The translations under genes were made by a program, and so were the position numbers. Under the pieces are notes generated by a model that saw only the letters and a list, made by a program, of their open reading frames with translations, did not search any database and was not told the DNA's origin. A stretch of DNA of 64,000 nucleotides, taken from contig JAWUZG010000001.1 in assembly GCA_036785705.1 (NCBI GenBank), positions 2,852,001 through 2,916,000 of the forward strand. The letters are read 5' to 3'. Source of the stretch: Acanthornis magna. Its lineage: Eukaryota > Chordata > Aves > Passeriformes > Acanthizidae. How positions within the stretch are numbered: position 1 is the stretch's first letter; each line of letters starts with the position of its first letter. Shown piece by piece: positions 63,770-64,000 of the stretch.

Positions 63770-64000
63770 TTGGAGCTGAACGAGCTGAGGTAAATAGGCA
63801 GGAATGGGTGCTTTGGTCTTTAATTTGTATTCAGTTTTAATAACATTTAATTGATTTTTGAAGTATTTTTGGAGCTTTCAAATAATTCGTAATGGTCTTT
63901 CAGAGCTTTAGATATAGAGCATCATATTTCCAGTTAAAGATTCATTATTTAATTAATGCAGCTCAGTCAAATCCTGATAAATACGAGCACCATCAGAGCT
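63770..64000. other. Candidate conserved non-coding element, cut by the window edge
   Basis: Repeat-free AT-rich sequence is rich in homeodomain cores ('CTTTAATTTG', 'ACATTTAATTGATTTTTG', 'TTATTTAATTAATGCAGC') with isolated CpGs ('GAACGAGC', 'ATTCGTAATGG', 'ATACGAGC'). There is no frame. The element may continue beyond 64000. Texture-based call only. Confidence 0.3.

Overview
The window reads as non-coding DNA from a bird nuclear genome. The main evidence is a set of CR1 (chicken repeat 1) LINE fragments of avian type. They sit at about 2796-3085 (-), 25705-26175 (+), 30000-30240 (-), 53332-54180 (-), 58020-58210 (+) and 58340-58970 (+). All are 5'-truncated, and two keep the family's 3' octamer repeats. 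No SINE of mammalian type is abundant, and no bacterial, phage or organellar genes appear. The subfamily look of some CR1 copies would fit a neoavian bird, perhaps a songbird, but I cannot fix the species.

I recognise no protein-coding exon, rRNA, tRNA or CRISPR array in the 64 kb. The longest open frames (195 codons at 17333-17920 on -, 178 codons at 50607-51143 on -, 166 codons at 17349-17849 on +) resemble no family I know. The only open frames with a recognisable protein are decayed pieces of the CR1 reverse transcriptase. The window is therefore a gene desert, or lies inside one very large intron. I cannot tell which, and I cannot name the flanking gene.

Layout: 1-5 kb is unique AT-rich DNA with one CR1. 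5.15-6.5 kb is a GC-richer block. 6.5-25 kb is unique sequence with stretches that look like conserved non-coding elements (about 7.0, 13.5, 16.5, 18.7 and 20.4 kb) and a tiny CpG-dense spot at 19.72 kb. 25.5-30.3 kb holds CR1 and ancient MIR-like SINE relics. 31-53 kb is mostly unique, with more MIR-like relics and candidate conserved elements at about 41.0, 46.3 and 51.8 kb. 53.2-59 kb is the densest repeat zone (a MIR-like relic and three CR1 copies) and surrounds the most striking conserved-looking block, 55.42-55.78 kb. 59-64 kb is unique again, and a last candidate element runs off the right edge.

No genes work together here. If the window has a function, it is most likely distal regulation of a neighbouring developmental gene through scattered enhancers. 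That is inference from base composition and motif content. A multi-species alignment would settle it. I did not find a previously undescribed genetic system.
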